From: Crotophaga sulcirostris
Taxonomy: Eukaryota > Chordata > Aves > Cuculiformes > Crotophagidae
Length of the DNA stretch: 64,000 bases
Assembly: GCA_013397455.1 (NCBI GenBank)
Contig: VYZB01000040.1
Location: 182,296 to 246,295, forward strand
Reading direction: 5' to 3'
Shown here: positions 62,901-64,000 of the stretch, one piece after another
Layout of the letters: the number at the start of each line of letters is the position of its first letter
Position numbering within the stretch: the stretch's first letter is position 1
Position numbers and translations under genes: made by a program
Notes under the pieces: generated by a model
What the model was told of the DNA's origin: nothing
Database searches by the model: none
The model's input: only the letters and a program-made list of their open reading frames with translations

Positions 62901-64000
62901 GAGAGATGATGAATCTCCCTGCATTGAGCTGCATGTTCAAGCACAGGAATCAGGAGAAGCCAGGGAGCATCATGCCTCTAACTGCTTTAAATTTGTGTAC
63001 CCCTTTTCCTGAAGCACCCTAGAGCCTCCATGTGTATGCTTAGGTGTCTCTGCCTGCTAAATATGCTTTTGGGATCTGGTTGTTGGGAAAGCACAGGGTT
63101 TCTGTGCATCACACAGTCTCTGGGATGCTGTTCTCTCCAGTTGCTTGAGTTTAGTTGGGATTTATCTCCTACCAGAGGTGGGATTCATCTGGGCAAATCT
63201 GTGTGCTTAAAAGCTAGGAATTTCATTTTAGTTATTATCCCTCTGCATTTAATAGAGTGCTATTCAGGACATGATTTATCTCCCCTGTCTAGGACATTAT
63301 TTTGGGGATGTGATAAACCAATCTCTGCAGGTTTTTGTCTCAGTTGAGTAATGCTCAATGACTGGCATAATCTAAACACCCACCTTGTAGACAGCAGAAG
63401 TTAGGAGGGGTGTTCCGTAAGTATGTGACAAATAACTAAAATATTTCCATTGTTCATCTCAATGAAGTCGTGCCCAAGTCAATGGAGCTTAGAAGTTCAA
63501 AGGAAAACAGTAGCTTGTGTCTTTGTGAGTTATCACTCTGCTAAGGAATTTCTTTCTTGTCACCTTCTCCTGCCAGCAAGCTTCGACCGTAATGCTCAAT
63601 TTAAAAAAAAAAAAAGAACAGATTGTAACATAATTTAACTGGACATAGGTTGACAATTAGAGATGTAACCCTAAGTATAATTGGCTTTTTCCTCCAGTTG
63701 ATATGCAGAAATAGGAAGTCTTTGTGTCTAGTCCAAACAGTGTGTGCAAATTGCTGCATTGAATTAATTCAAAACGACACAATCCTCAGGACCTGTGTGG
63801 AAATTTTCCTCATCGTCTGAGGAAGATTTATATCCAGTATTTTCCTGTTAATTGTCCTCAGATGTAGTCTTTGGTCCAGTAGCTCCATGCAAATCCCTGA
63901 AGAGCTACAGAGCTACTGAGCTACATCACTTTGCACTCGCCAGCAAGTTCTTTAATAAAGTGAAAATACCTGTGGAAATATTCCTGGTGCCACTTTCTAC
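59931..64000. other. AT-rich DNA to the end of the window
   Basis: No repeat family or gene is recognised. A 9-bp AT-only inverted repeat lies at 60378-60398, a T-run at about 62146-62158 and an A-run at about 63602-63614. Positions 62990-63350 are slightly GC-richer with a 105-codon open frame (63030-63347, +) that matches nothing I know. Confidence 0.45.

Noticed and set aside
1..64000. CRISPR arrays, operons, tRNA/rRNA genes, phage or bacterial systems
   Set aside because: No regularly spaced repeats, no cloverleaf or rRNA signatures noticed, and no dense collinear coding. The repeats identify a bird nuclear genome.

Overview
This is a nuclear window from a bird, with no protein-coding gene or structured RNA gene that I can support. 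The evidence is the repeat content. At least 14 fragments of the avian/reptilian non-LTR retrotransposon CR1 are scattered on both strands, many ending in the octamer-type 3' tails typical of CR1. There is also one long terminal repeat (LTR) of an avian endogenous retrovirus, and the background is AT-rich single-copy DNA full of short simple repeats. Two CR1 tail types, ATTCTATG-like and TACTGTGA-like, point to several CR1 lineages, as expected in Neoaves. I cannot name the order or species.

Layout. 1-6.2 kb: AT-rich DNA with two CR1 pieces (3154-3481 + and 4524-4717 -) that fit a single element split by an inversion. 6257-6824: solo-type ERV LTR. 6.8-15 kb: mostly featureless, then the longest CR1 3' end (12546-13106 -) and another CR1 (15005-15345 +). 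17.8-26.8 kb: several older CR1 fragments, a candidate conserved non-coding block near 20.9-21.05 kb, and a CR1 reverse-transcriptase fragment joined to a GC-rich segment (26141-26812 -). 26.8-38.9 kb: long quiet DNA, three CR1 3' ends (34.5, 36.7 and 37.2 kb), a two-copy 73-bp tandem repeat (37.9-38.03 kb) and an LTR-like block (38.6-38.85 kb). 38.9-56.4 kb: AT-rich DNA with perfect hairpins (44.0 and 49.65 kb), an isolated splice-bounded open frame (53401-53570) and an A-rich tract. 56.4-64 kb: two CR1 pieces and candidate conserved non-coding sequence near 57.2 and 59.85 kb.

Interpretation. The window behaves like a gene desert or the inside of a very long intron. The open reading frames outside CR1 are of lengths expected by chance in six frames of AT-rich DNA, and I recognise none of them. 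Nothing here is an operon, CRISPR array, phage or biosynthetic cluster, and I saw no convincing undescribed system. The observations most worth checking are the inferred CR1-splitting inversion, the CR1/GC-rich chimera, the tandem repeat with nearby LTR-like block, the near-perfect hairpins and the homeobox-site-rich non-coding blocks. All conservation claims are unverified because no alignment could be run.
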